This document shows positions 1 through 6,800 of a stretch of DNA of 11,750 nt, piece after piece. How positions within the stretch are numbered: position 1 is the stretch's first letter; each line of letters begins with the position of its first letter. Source of the DNA: Bacteroidota bacterium (GTDB taxonomy: Bacteria; Bacteroidota; Ignavibacteria; Kapaibacteriales; UBA2268). Both the position numbers and the translations under genes were made by a program. The notes below the pieces were generated by a model. That model searched no databases and was not told the DNA's origin. It saw nothing but the letters and a program-made list of their open reading frames with translations. Where the stretch lies: the NCBI GenBank assembly GCA_022708005.1, contig JAKIZN010000024.1, positions 1-11,750 of the forward strand, given 5' to 3'.

Positions 1-1176
1 CGAAAAGGCATATACCATAATGTATCGGATTGGAAGTTATTTGAAGATAATTTCGATAGATTTATTTATTTTTCGCGGTCGGTTGTAGAAACTTGCTTGC
101 TGTTGGGCTGGTTCCCAGATGTCATACATTGCAACGATTGGCAAACGGCGATTATTCCTGCGTATTTAAGAGTGATGTACCCGCATAAATTTAGGCGAAC
201 AAGGACAGTTTTAACTATACATAATTTGCACGGGCAGCCGAATGTGCCACTAAGCGAGTTTGCCAAAACTGGGTTACCTAAAGAAGCGCTACCAGCGTTC
301 CGCCATAAAAATGCTATCAATTTGATTAAAGGCGGAATGGCTTATGCGAATTATATTACGACTGTAAGCCCAACCTACGCGAATTTACTGCTAACAGATA
401 AAGAATATACTAATGGCTTAAACTCAGTTTTCAAAGAAAATAGCGATAAATTCCAAGGTATTTTAAATGGGATAGAGCCGTACACGTGGAATCCTGCTTG
501 CGATGAATTTTTAACTCATAAATATAGCAACGAGGGCGAATTAGCTGACTTTAAATATAACAACAAAGTTGAGCTATGCGGCAAAGCTGATTTTGAATTC
601 ACTCCCCAAAAGCCTCTGATTGGCATGATAGGCAAAATTGAATCTTCCAAAGGGTTCGACTTGGTAGTTTCTGCTTTGCCAGAACTGCTTAGCAAAGATA
701 TTCAAATGGTAATTCTCGGAAAAGGCGAAGGCGATTTGCATAAGCAAATCGAAAAAATAGCTAAGCAGCAGCCAGACAAACTAAAACTTTTCTCTGATTT
801 TGACGAATCGATGGCTCATCTTATCGAAGCAGGTGCGGATATTTTCTTGCTCCCATCGGCTAATGAGCCATGCGGGCTAAATCTACTTTATTCGCTTGCT
901 TATGGCACTCTGCCGGTAGTTTTCAATAGCGGCGGCTACAAAGAAACCGCTGTCCAATTCGATAAAAAGACTATGTCGGGCAATTCTATATTGTTCGATG
1001 AATATTCCAAACAAGGACTTGCGAAGGCTGTCGATTCTGCTATCGAGCTATTTTCAGACAAAGCAACGTGGAACCAGCTAATTCAAAATGCTTTCGATGG
1101 AGATTATACTTGGAAAGAGTCTGCCGATAAGTACGACGAGATTTATCGGAATATTATGAAAGAACAAAACGCGTAA
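1..1176 (+). CDS. glgA: Glycogen (starch) synthase, GT5 family, 5'-truncated by window edge
   Basis: This enzyme transfers glucose from ADP-glucose (or UDP-glucose) to the growing alpha-1,4-glucan in the cytoplasm. The frame is open from base 1, so the true start lies upstream and roughly 100 N-terminal residues, including the usual KTGGL nucleotide-sugar motif, are missing. An in-frame TTG at 97 is inside the conserved fold and is not the start. Visible GT5 signatures are DVIHCNDWQTA (around 118-150), TIHNL, NLIKGGMAYANYITTVSPTYA, ILNGIEPYTWNPACD, the Rossmann-like segment GMIGKIESSKGFD with VILGKGEGD, and the catalytic-loop EPCGLNLLY whose Glu codon is at 865-867, followed by GTLPVV and the C-terminal DYTWKESA. 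The fold looks intact to the TAA at 1174-1176. The next gene starts 17 bases later on the same strand. Adjacent glgA and DUF4270 genes are, from memory, a recurring arrangement in Bacteroidota. Assignment is firm; sugar-nucleotide preference is not visible here. Confidence 0.95.
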   Translation, partial: RKGIYHNVSDWKLFEDNFDRFIYFSRSVVETCLLLGWFPDVIHCNDWQTAIIPAYLRVMYPHKFRRTRTVLTIHNLHGQPNVPLSEFAKTGLPKEALPAFRHKNAINLIKGGMAYANYITTVSPTYANLLLTDKEYTNGLNSVFKENSDKFQGILNGIEPYTWNPACDEFLTHKYSNEGELADFKYNNKVELCGKADFEFTPQKPLIGMIGKIESSKGFDLVVSALPELLSKDIQMVILGKGEGDLHKQIEKIAKQQPDKLKLFSDFDESMAHLIEAGADIFLLPSANEPCGLNLLYSLAYGTLPVVFNSGGYKETAVQFDKKTMSGNSILFDEYSKQGLAKAVDSAIELFSDKATWNQLIQNAFDGDYTWKESADKYDEIYRNIMKEQNA

Positions 1177-1193
1177 ACACCATTGAAGTTATT

Positions 1194-2423
1194 ATGAAAA
1201 ACATAAATTTGAAAGCTAACTTTGCACTGCTGCCGATAATTGCTTTATTTTTACTGATGTCTTGCAATGAAGAGCCAACTCCGCTTGGCTATTCGTTAGT
1301 TAAAGACACAGTTGATTTATATGCAGTAAATAGCGATGAAGTGCCAATGATATATAAAGACGAAACGTCATATTTCCCAATGAATTTTATCAATTCTGGG
1401 CTGTCGCTTATCGGAATTGCCAACGATATAAAAGCTGGGGTAGCAATAAGATTCGGACCAATTCCCGATACTTTGGGCTATTTGAGCGAAAGTGATATAT
1501 TAAGTTGCGAGCTTGTCCTGCACCCGCAAAGGTATGCTTTGGGCGATACAAGCAATACAAATTTCCTTTCGTTTGGAGTGCATGAAAATAATAAACGCTG
1601 GGTTGTCGAAACCACTCCAGATGAGTTTTTTAGCGGTAGCTTTTATAAAAGTGAGCCTTTTGTTTCGTTCGCTGAAAGCATTAATAGAAAAGATACTATA
1701 GATGAAATAAAATTGCCCTTCAGCAAATCTATTGCAATTGATTGGTTTAAAAAGCAAGCGAGCAAGTCCGATACAATTTGGGGCATTTCGCTTGTTCCGA
1801 AGTTAGATTCAAGAATTATCAATCAGTTTTATGGCTCTGGCTCAAGTGTCGAATTGGCTCCCTATATCAAAGTTATATTCAATAATAGCAAAAATGGGAA
1901 AACGGACACTTTGACGCTTGAATCTGCCTTAGAAAAGAATTTTTCTAAAAGCAATGTTCCAATAGAAAGTGATAGGCTAACTATATATGGCGGATTAGCT
2001 TACCGCTCTAAGTTATATTTTGATTTAACTTCTATTCCGAAGTTTGCAGGCATTCACAAAGCAGAGTTGATTTTAACATTAGACGAGAGCAAAAGTTTCT
2101 CGGCTAACTCAAAACTTGATACAGTGGTGAGGTTTGAATATTACAAAAATTCAGAAGATGAGCAGTTAGGCAAATCGCCGACCTTTTATTATTTCGGCTC
2201 AAGAGAATCGGGCAGCAATAAATACAAAGTTTCGTCTATAACGTCAGTCGTTAGCTATTGGAATCGCTATGATGGCAAAGGCTCTCTGATTATGACTTTC
2301 GATAATAGCACAAGCCAATATAGGCTAAACAAGCTTTCGTTTTACTCGTCGCAAGAGCCAGATAAGTCCAAGCGTCCCAAGTTAGTTGTTATTTATTCAG
2401 TTCTGAAGTTAAAGGACAGTTAG
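1194..2423 (+). CDS. DUF4270-like outer-membrane lipoprotein with two similar beta modules
   Basis: This is a predicted lipoprotein of unknown function. Residues 1-24 form a lipoprotein signal peptide: a basic start, a hydrophobic stretch and the lipobox L-M-S-C with the lipidated Cys at 24. The mature part opens CNEEPTPLGYSLVKD, matching the 'LGxxL' opening I associate with DUF4270. The rest looks like two related beta-sandwich modules. The first spans about residues 80-232 (from IRFGPIPD to APYIKVIF) and the second about 255-401 (LYFDLTSIP, KAELILTL, then RPKLVVIY). Both end in the 'P-x-(K)-V' strand typical of DNRLRE/DUF4270-type modules. It sits 17 bases after glgA and 3 bases before the barrel gene, so co-transcription is likely. 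The link to glycogen synthase is positional only; a surface or periplasmic role in envelope structure or polysaccharide handling is a guess. The lipoprotein call is strong and the family call moderate. Confidence 0.8.
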   Translation: MKNINLKANFALLPIIALFLLMSCNEEPTPLGYSLVKDTVDLYAVNSDEVPMIYKDETSYFPMNFINSGLSLIGIANDIKAGVAIRFGPIPDTLGYLSESDILSCELVLHPQRYALGDTSNTNFLSFGVHENNKRWVVETTPDEFFSGSFYKSEPFVSFAESINRKDTIDEIKLPFSKSIAIDWFKKQASKSDTIWGISLVPKLDSRIINQFYGSGSSVELAPYIKVIFNNSKNGKTDTLTLESALEKNFSKSNVPIESDRLTIYGGLAYRSKLYFDLTSIPKFAGIHKAELILTLDESKSFSANSKLDTVVRFEYYKNSEDEQLGKSPTFYYFGSRESGSNKYKVSSITSVVSYWNRYDGKGSLIMTFDNSTSQYRLNKLSFYSSQEPDKSKRPKLVVIYSVLKLKDS

Positions 2424-2426
2424 CCA

Positions 2427-3647
2427 ATGAAAAAAATACTTGCTTTTGCAATAGTAGCCTTGTTTCCTTTGCTTGCGTATTCGCAGGGTGGCTCTAATTA
2501 TTCAGTGTTTGGCATTGGCGATATTTTCTCTGGAGCAAATGCGTCTTACCAAGCTATGGGTGGGACGTTCATTGCGGTGCCAAGCGAAACAGCGATTAAT
2601 ATAAAAAATCCAGCGCTATGGAGCACTGCGACTTCCACGAGACTTATGACGGGCTATAATTTCAATCAGCACCTTAACGTTTCAGGCAATCAAACGCTTT
2701 ATCAGAACAACGGCAAAATAAGCGGGCTTTATACATTATTTAATATTGATAAAGAGTTAGGAATATCGGCGAGTTTTGGGCTGCATTCTTATTCAAGCAT
2801 CAATTATATGATTGCCAATAAATTCACAATTTCAAAAGACGATATTTCGCAAGAAGGGAAAAATACATTTCAAGGCAATGGCGGTCTTTCAAGTGCTTAT
2901 TTTGGAGCATCTACAAAATTATACGGCGGGCTAACGCTCGGAGCGTCTGCATTTGTGCTTTTCGGACCGATAAACACGGATGCCAAAACAGAGTTCAACG
3001 ATTTCTATACTTATAATTACGAAACTAAGCAAACCGACTACGCAACGGGGTGGGGCAGCCGATTAGGATTGTATTATAATTACGATGCTTTTAGTCTCGG
3101 TGCGTTTTATGAATATCTTGGCGATGTAGATTTTGATAGAGAGACGAGCTATATTTCGTCTGTAATTTCTGATACGACTGCAAAGTCATCTTTTACCCAG
3201 AATATGCCGAGCTCTTATGGCGTTGGTCTATCATATAAAACGGGCAAATTCTTGTTAGCAAGCGATTTTTCTATGATAAATATGTCAAAAATATCATATA
3301 ATCAAGGCTTGAATACAGCATTTCAAGATGCTTTTAGGTTTTCGGTAGGAGCAATTCGGTATGGCAATACAAGCCGCATAGCTGGCTATCTCGATAGAGT
3401 GAGCTATAAAGCTGGATTGGCATATCAAAGACTTTACTATAAAATAAATGGTAGCAATATCAATGAGTTATCTTTCTCGGTAGGAGCGGAAATGCCAATT
3501 GGCTTAGGCGGTGTTATCGATGCCGCCTTTGTTTTTGGGACTCGCGGGATAGAGACCGATAATTTGATAAAAGAGTATTTTGGAAGAATGTATATCGAAA
3601 TAAGCATCGGCGAAATTTGGTTCAAACCATTCAAAAGAAGGTATTAA
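2427..3647 (+). CDS. Outer-membrane beta-barrel protein (FadL/OmpP1-like)
   Basis: This is a predicted outer-membrane barrel, perhaps a channel for hydrophobic compounds. Residues 1-19 are a Sec signal peptide (MKKILAFAIV then ALFPLLAYS, cleavage probably before Q20). The mature start is typical of FadL-like proteins in this phylum: NYSVFGIGDIFSGAN, then MGGTFIAVPSETAINIKNPALW, the 'AMGG...NPA' hatch-type region at about residues 43-63. The remainder alternates polar and hydrophobic residues with many Gly, Tyr and Phe, as expected for about 12-14 strands. It finishes with an aromatic-rich strand, YIEISIGEIWFKPFKRRY, a plausible BAM recognition end. An AAGGA at 2412-2416 precedes the ATG by 10 bases and overlaps the end of the lipoprotein gene, supporting co-transcription. 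hslV begins 12 bases after the stop. The substrate cannot be read from the sequence. Relation to the PorV/PorQ family is an alternative. Confidence 0.8.
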   Translation: MKKILAFAIVALFPLLAYSQGGSNYSVFGIGDIFSGANASYQAMGGTFIAVPSETAINIKNPALWSTATSTRLMTGYNFNQHLNVSGNQTLYQNNGKISGLYTLFNIDKELGISASFGLHSYSSINYMIANKFTISKDDISQEGKNTFQGNGGLSSAYFGASTKLYGGLTLGASAFVLFGPINTDAKTEFNDFYTYNYETKQTDYATGWGSRLGLYYNYDAFSLGAFYEYLGDVDFDRETSYISSVISDTTAKSSFTQNMPSSYGVGLSYKTGKFLLASDFSMINMSKISYNQGLNTAFQDAFRFSVGAIRYGNTSRIAGYLDRVSYKAGLAYQRLYYKINGSNINELSFSVGAEMPIGLGGVIDAAFVFGTRGIETDNLIKEYFGRMYIEISIGEIWFKPFKRRY

Positions 3648-3659
3648 TAGGAGCAAAAA

Positions 3660-4205
3660 ATGACAAAAAATGAGTCTAAAATAAGGTCAACCACTGTAAT
3701 TGGGGTTATTCGCGACGGCAAAGCGGCGATGGGCTCCGATGGGCAAGTTACTTTTGGCAATACGATAATGAAACACAATGCCCGAAAGGTAAGGAAAATT
3801 TATAATAATTCGATTATGTGCGGCTTTGCTGGTGCGACGGCTGACGCCTTTACGCTTCTTCAAAGATTTGAGGAAAAAATAGAGTCCCATAGGGGAAATC
3901 TATATCGCGCATCTATCGACTTGGCGAAAGATTGGCGAACAGACCGCTATCTCCGCAGATTAGAAGCTATGCTGGCAGTAATGACCAATAAAGAAGCACT
4001 GCTTATAAGCGGCACGGGCGACGTTATCGAACCCGAAAATAATATAATTGCAATTGGCTCGGGCGGACCTTATGCATTATCCGCAGCACAAGCGCTATTG
4101 AAGCACTCATCGCTCAGCGCTAAAGAAATTGTCGAAGAATCGCTTGCAATAGCTGGAAATATCTGTATTTATACTAATTTATCGATAAATATCGAAGAAT
4201 TATAA
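3660..4205 (+). CDS. hslV: ATP-dependent protease HslVU, proteolytic subunit HslV
   Basis: HslV is the proteasome-like peptidase that forms a double hexamer in the cytoplasm and degrades proteins unfolded by HslU. The catalytic N-terminal threonine is seen in STTVIGV: Thr11 of the translated product, so a ten-residue leader ([10 protein letters not shown]) must be removed. Other conserved elements are GSDGQVTFG with Asp27 (mature Asp17), ARKVRK with Lys43 (mature Lys33), [10 protein letters not shown] at 55-64, the [11 protein letters not shown] segment at 133-143 and AGNICIYTN near the C-terminus, with the Gly-Cys-Thr cation site at 166/169/172. Length (181 aa) matches the family. The ATG at 3660 has a good AGGAG (3649-3653) just after the upstream stop. 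hslU follows after 37 bases, the standard pairing. The leader is longer than the single Met of E. coli HslV; leaders of a few residues are known in other bacteria. Confidence 0.97.
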   Translation: MTKNESKIRSTTVIGVIRDGKAAMGSDGQVTFGNTIMKHNARKVRKIYNNSIMCGFAGATADAFTLLQRFEEKIESHRGNLYRASIDLAKDWRTDRYLRRLEAMLAVMTNKEALLISGTGDVIEPENNIIAIGSGGPYALSAAQALLKHSSLSAKEIVEESLAIAGNICIYTNLSINIEEL

Positions 4206-4242
4206 TCAATTGATTTGTTGAACTAAAATTAAAAATAATATT

Positions 4243-5652
4243 ATGCAGCAAGAGTTAGAAGCAAAAACAGCTCAAGAAAATAACTTAGCTTGGAAAATGA
4301 CAGATGACTATTTGACCCCGCGGCAAATAGTTGCTGAATTAGATAAATTTGTTATTGGGCAGGACGCGGCAAAAAAGGCAGTTGCTATCGCTTTAAGAAA
4401 TCGCTGGCGACGCCAAAAAGTCGAAGGAAAAATTAGAGATGAAATAAATCCTAATAATATAATTATGATTGGTCCAACTGGAGTTGGAAAAACAGAGATT
4501 GCTCGACGCTTAGCAAGACTATCGGGAGCGCCGTTTGTTAAAGTGGAAGCGACGAAGTTTACTGAAATAGGCTATGTCGGTCGCGATGTAGAGTCTATGA
4601 TACGCGATTTAGTAGAACGCTCCGTTGCTATGGTACGCGAAGAAAAAACTGCGGAAAAGCAAGCCGAAGCACAAATTTTAGCAGAAAATAGAATCTTGGA
4701 TATATTGATACCGCCAATTACTCGCGGACCTTCATTCGATACGGCTACCGATAATGAAATTGAGGAAAATCATAAAACCCGCGAACGATTTAGAGAAATG
4801 CTCCGAAAAGGCACATTAGATGATAGAAATGTAGAGATAGACATAGTTGTCGACCAAGTGCCTTCTATGCAAATTTTGGGACCGATTGGCATGGATGAAA
4901 TGGGTATAAATTTGCAAGATTTGTTCGGCAGCATCATGCCCAAGAAAAATAAAAAGCGGCTATTAAAAATTGCCGATGCAAAGAAATTTTTGCAAAAAGA
5001 AGAAGCCGAGAAGCTCATCGATATGGAGGCAGTAGTGCGAGAAGCACTGCAAAAGGCTGAAAATAATGGGATTATTTTCATTGATGAAATTGATAAAATT
5101 GCATCAAAGGGCGGCGGGCATGGACCTGAAGTTAGCCGCGAAGGCGTTCAGCGGGATTTGCTGCCGATAGTAGAAGGCTGTTCAGTTAATACTCGTTATG
5201 GGCAGGTGCATACGCAGCATATTTTATTTATCGCATCGGGAGCGTTCCACGTCGCTAAGCCGTCTGACCTTGTGCCAGAATTGCAAGGACGATTTCCAAT
5301 TAGAGTTGAGCTAAAAAGCCTGACCGAAGAAGATTTCATTAAGATTTTGACTATTCCCGAAAATGCTCTGATTAAGCAATACACGGCTCTTGCTGCTGCC
5401 GAAAACCTCGAGCTTAGCTTTGAGAGTTCGGCAATTAATGAAATTGCCACCATTGCGGCTAAAGTAAATGACCAAGTTACTAATATCGGTGCGAGACGGT
5501 TGCATACCATAATGACCACTTTGCTCGAGGATATACTATTTAATGCACCGGACAACATTGACGACAAGAAAATTGTTATCGACGAGACCAAAGTTAAATC
5601 GAGCTTGAGCGAAATTGCAGATAACGGTGATTTAAGCAAATATATATTGTAA
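4243..5652 (+). CDS. hslU: ATP-dependent protease HslVU, ATPase/unfoldase subunit HslU
   Basis: HslU is the AAA+ (Clp/Hsp100) hexamer that recognises, unfolds and feeds substrates into HslV. Domain layout is complete: N-domain with [17 protein letters not shown] (24-40); Walker A GPTGVGKT (77-84); pore loop GYVGRD (110-115); the variable I-domain (about 115-240) rich in charged residues; Walker B IIFIDEID (277-284); the [13 protein letters not shown] region with a conserved Arg350; sensor-2 IGARRL (415-420); and the C-terminal tail ending LSKYIL, the segment that docks into pockets of HslV. Length is 469 aa, slightly above E. coli HslU because of about 20 extra polar residues before the canonical 'T-P-R' start. 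Met19 (4297) is an alternative start; neither ATG has a clear ribosome-binding site. It lies between hslV and pyrE with short gaps. The assignment is secure. Confidence 0.97.
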   Translation: MQQELEAKTAQENNLAWKMTDDYLTPRQIVAELDKFVIGQDAAKKAVAIALRNRWRRQKVEGKIRDEINPNNIIMIGPTGVGKTEIARRLARLSGAPFVKVEATKFTEIGYVGRDVESMIRDLVERSVAMVREEKTAEKQAEAQILAENRILDILIPPITRGPSFDTATDNEIEENHKTRERFREMLRKGTLDDRNVEIDIVVDQVPSMQILGPIGMDEMGINLQDLFGSIMPKKNKKRLLKIADAKKFLQKEEAEKLIDMEAVVREALQKAENNGIIFIDEIDKIASKGGGHGPEVSREGVQRDLLPIVEGCSVNTRYGQVHTQHILFIASGAFHVAKPSDLVPELQGRFPIRVELKSLTEEDFIKILTIPENALIKQYTALAAAENLELSFESSAINEIATIAAKVNDQVTNIGARRLHTIMTTLLEDILFNAPDNIDDKKIVIDETKVKSSLSEIADNGDLSKYIL

Positions 5653-5666
5653 TACGGCGAAGGAAA

Positions 5667-6188
5667 ATGGAAAGACGTCAATTAGCTAAAAGCATTTACG
5701 ATGCCGCATATATAACGGGTGAATTTTTATTGCGCTCGGGCAAAATTAGCAATGAGTATTTTGATAAATATCGGTTTGAGGCTCGCCCTGAGTTGCTGTC
5801 GGCAATTGCAGATGCAATGAGCGAGCTAATCCCCGAAGGCATAGATTATCTCGCGGCTTTGGAAATGGGAGGAATACCCATCGCCACTGCTATTTCGCTT
5901 AAAACGGGTATCCCGGTAGTATTTGTCCGCAAGGAAGCAAAGCCTTATGGAACTTGCAAATTTGCAGAAGGTAGCGAAGTGGCAGGCAAAAAGCTATTGA
6001 TAATTGAAGATGTAGTTACAAGCGGCGGGCAAATTGTCATATCGACAAAGCAACTTCGCGAAATTGGAGCAGTAGTTGAAACCGCTCTATGCGTGATAGA
6101 TCGCCAATCAGGCGGGGTGCAAAATCTTGCCGATAGCGGTATAAAGTTAGTGCCGCTATTCACAATGGATGAATTAAAGAAGGCATAG
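5667..6188 (+). CDS. pyrE: Orotate phosphoribosyltransferase, short type
   Basis: PyrE joins orotate and PRPP to give orotidine 5'-monophosphate, the fifth step of de novo pyrimidine synthesis in the cytoplasm. The 173-residue product contains the PRPP-binding motif LLIIEDVVTSGGQ (110-122, with the acidic pair Glu114-Asp115 and TSGG loop). It also has the mobile catalytic loop region VRKEAKPYGTCKFAEG (87-102) and the early segment GEFLLRSGKISNEYFDKY that in OPRTs contacts orotate. It is shorter than the E. coli enzyme (about 213 aa) and fits the compact Thermus-like OPRT class. AAGGA at 5660-5664 precedes the ATG closely. The gene starts 14 bases after hslU and is the last of the run; a hairpin with a T-run follows 28 bases after the stop. 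Its place after hslVU has no known functional logic and may only reflect shared growth-linked expression. Confidence 0.95.
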   Translation: MERRQLAKSIYDAAYITGEFLLRSGKISNEYFDKYRFEARPELLSAIADAMSELIPEGIDYLAALEMGGIPIATAISLKTGIPVVFVRKEAKPYGTCKFAEGSEVAGKKLLIIEDVVTSGGQIVISTKQLREIGAVVETALCVIDRQSGGVQNLADSGIKLVPLFTMDELKKA

Positions 6189-6216
6189 CTTTTCCATTGT
6201 CTACTCACTGTTTTCC

Positions 6217-6255
6217 AGATGTCCTACTCCTCGAAGGTGTAGGACATCTATTTTT
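6217..6255 (+). terminator. Candidate intrinsic terminator after pyrE (copy 1 of a repeated hairpin)
   Basis: AGATGTCCTAC (6217-6227) pairs perfectly with GTAGGACATCT (6239-6249). Inside, after a T/T mismatch, CCT pairs with AGG around a CGA loop. The stem is followed by A and five Ts (6251-6255). It begins 28 bases after the pyrE stop, the expected place for an intrinsic terminator of the + strand run. The same 33-nt hairpin recurs at 6562-6594 without a T-run, so it may be a repeat that has been put to use as a terminator. Confidence 0.6.
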
Positions 6256-6258
6256 ACA

Positions 6259-6283
6259 GTCAGAATCAAGATTTTCAAGATTA
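6259..6283 (+). repeat. GATT-rich dispersed repeat, copy 1
   Basis: A 25-nt sequence with internal periodicity (aGATT at about 9-base steps, continuing as atGATT and gGGAT to 6300). It matches the reverse complement of 6645-6669 at 21 of 25 positions. The form GTC-(A/T)-GAATCA-N-GATT resembles short intergenic repeats I have seen in many environmental genomes; that recollection is not verified here. Confidence 0.55.
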
Positions 6284-6349
6284 TATGATTACCGGGATAA
6301 GAAAGGAAGAAATTGAATATTAGACAAAATAATCTTGTTAATCCTTTAA

Positions 6350-6428
6350 CCCAAATAATACATTAGAAACTTTTTGGTTTTAAGATGGGGCTGTCTTATA
6401 TGGGTTCTGATGCATTATTTGGGTTTAA
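6350..6428 (+). repeat. Inverted repeat enclosing GGGGCTGTC
   Basis: CCCAAATAATACAT (6350-6363) pairs with ATGCATTATTTGGG (6410-6423) with one mismatch, and outer TTAA/TTTAA bases extend the match. The enclosed 46 bases include GGGGCTGTCTTAT (6387-6399), which looks like the tip of some insertion-sequence inverted repeats. Confidence 0.5.
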
Positions 6429-6544
6429 TCCCGAAGGGATTTGATGTTTGTAGAAAATAAGATTGCATAACCTAATTCGACTCCTACGGAGTCGTATAAA
6501 TCTCCGATTATTCATTACTACAAACATTTGAACCCTTCGGGTTC
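6427..6544 (+). repeat. Structured repeat with three hairpins closed by a long-range stem
   Basis: Three short hairpins are regularly placed: AATCCC-GAA-GGGATT (6427-6441), CGACTCC-TAC-GGAGTCG (6478-6494) and GAACCC-TTC-GGGTTC (6530-6544). ATGTTTGTAG (6444-6453) pairs perfectly with CTACAAACAT (6518-6527), bringing the outer hairpins together around the central one. The outer hairpins are inverted copies of each other whose differing bases keep pairing (AAT/ATT versus GAA/TTC). This suggests selection on the structure or a recent palindromic insertion. It may be a REP/MITE-type element or a structured RNA; no start or promoter is evident. Confidence 0.55.
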
Positions 6545-6561
6545 GTTACTTTTTGGCTTTA

Positions 6562-6594
6562 AGATGTCCTACTCCTCGAAGGTGTAGGATATCT
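6562..6594 (+). repeat. Second copy of the 33-nt hairpin
   Basis: This copy is identical to 6217-6249 at 32 of 33 bases. The single change (T at 6590 instead of C) turns a G-C pair into a G-T pair, so an RNA copy would still fold. It is followed by CTGGAAAACAG rather than a T-run, so it would not work as a + strand terminator. Confidence 0.75.
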
Positions 6595-6644
6595 GGAAAA
6601 CAGCTAATAGGTAATAGAAAGGCTTTTATTGCATTATTTTGGTT

Positions 6645-6669
6645 TAATCATGAGAATCATGATTCAGAC
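6645..6669 (-). repeat. GATT-rich dispersed repeat, copy 2 (inverted), with internal palindrome
   Basis: On the - strand this matches 6259-6283 at 21 of 25 bases. On the + strand it contains the perfect palindrome AATCATGA-GAA-TCATGATT (6646-6664). Confidence 0.55.
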
Positions 6670-6673
6670 AAAA

Positions 6674-6699
6674 AGACAATGTGGCATGCCCCATTGTCT
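6674..6699. repeat. 26-nt palindrome
   Basis: AGACAATG (6674-6681) pairs with CATTGTCT (6692-6699). After one T/C mismatch, the self-complementary GGCATGCC (6683-6690) completes the fold. The arm CCATTGTCTA (6691-6700) occurs again at 6194-6203 just after pyrE, a 10-bp direct repeat on the two sides of the island. Confidence 0.6.
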
Positions 6700-6717
6700 A
6701 AAGAAACTGACGCAACC

Positions 6718-6745
6718 GTAGAGACGCAACATTTTGCGTCTCTAC
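6718..6745. repeat. 28-nt perfect hairpin, GTAGAGACGCAA type
   Basis: GTAGAGACGCAA (6718-6729) and TTGCGTCTCTAC (6734-6745) form a perfect 12-bp stem with the loop CATT. A run of six As follows. The GTAGAGACGCAA..TTGCGTCTCTAC form resembles a palindrome I recall as common between genes in cyanobacteria and Bacteroidota. There is no T-run on either side in the direction needed for a terminator of the - strand operon. Confidence 0.6.
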
Positions 6746-6800
6746 AAAAAATACAATATCACAAATAAAATGTCTTATGCGACAGTCCCAAATAATCATT

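Larger units (their letters stand above)
6208..6603. mobile_element. Possible MITE-like element with imperfect terminal inverted repeats
   Basis: The ends are inverted copies. The left end reads CTGTTTTCCAGATGTCCTAC from 6208; the reverse complement of the right end, read inward from 6603, gives CTGTTTTCCAGATATCCTAC. Over 42 bases (6208-6249 against 6562-6603) 36 match by my count. The 396-bp interior encodes no transposase. No convincing target-site duplication is visible: CTACTCA on the left and CTAATAG on the right share 4 of 7 bases. A non-autonomous element is plausible. Much of the end similarity arises because the terminal hairpin is itself palindromic, and one copy of another inverted pair lies outside these bounds, so the limits are uncertain. 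Confidence 0.4.

Noticed and set aside
97..99. TTG as the start of glgA
   Set aside because: The same frame is open back to base 1 and encodes conserved GT5 sequence upstream, so the gene is cut by the window edge.
5196..5681. 161-codon open frame on the - strand
   Set aside because: It lies opposite hslU, whose motifs are intact, and its Ser/Leu-rich product is a typical antisense shadow.
6201..6610. Target-site duplication around 6208-6603
   Set aside because: CTACTCA and CTAATAG match at only 4 of 7 positions, which is not convincing.
6553..6768. 71-codon open frame on the + strand in the repeat island
   Set aside because: It runs through three palindromes and a repeated hairpin, lacks a ribosome-binding site, and its product has no recognisable domain; it is most likely chance.
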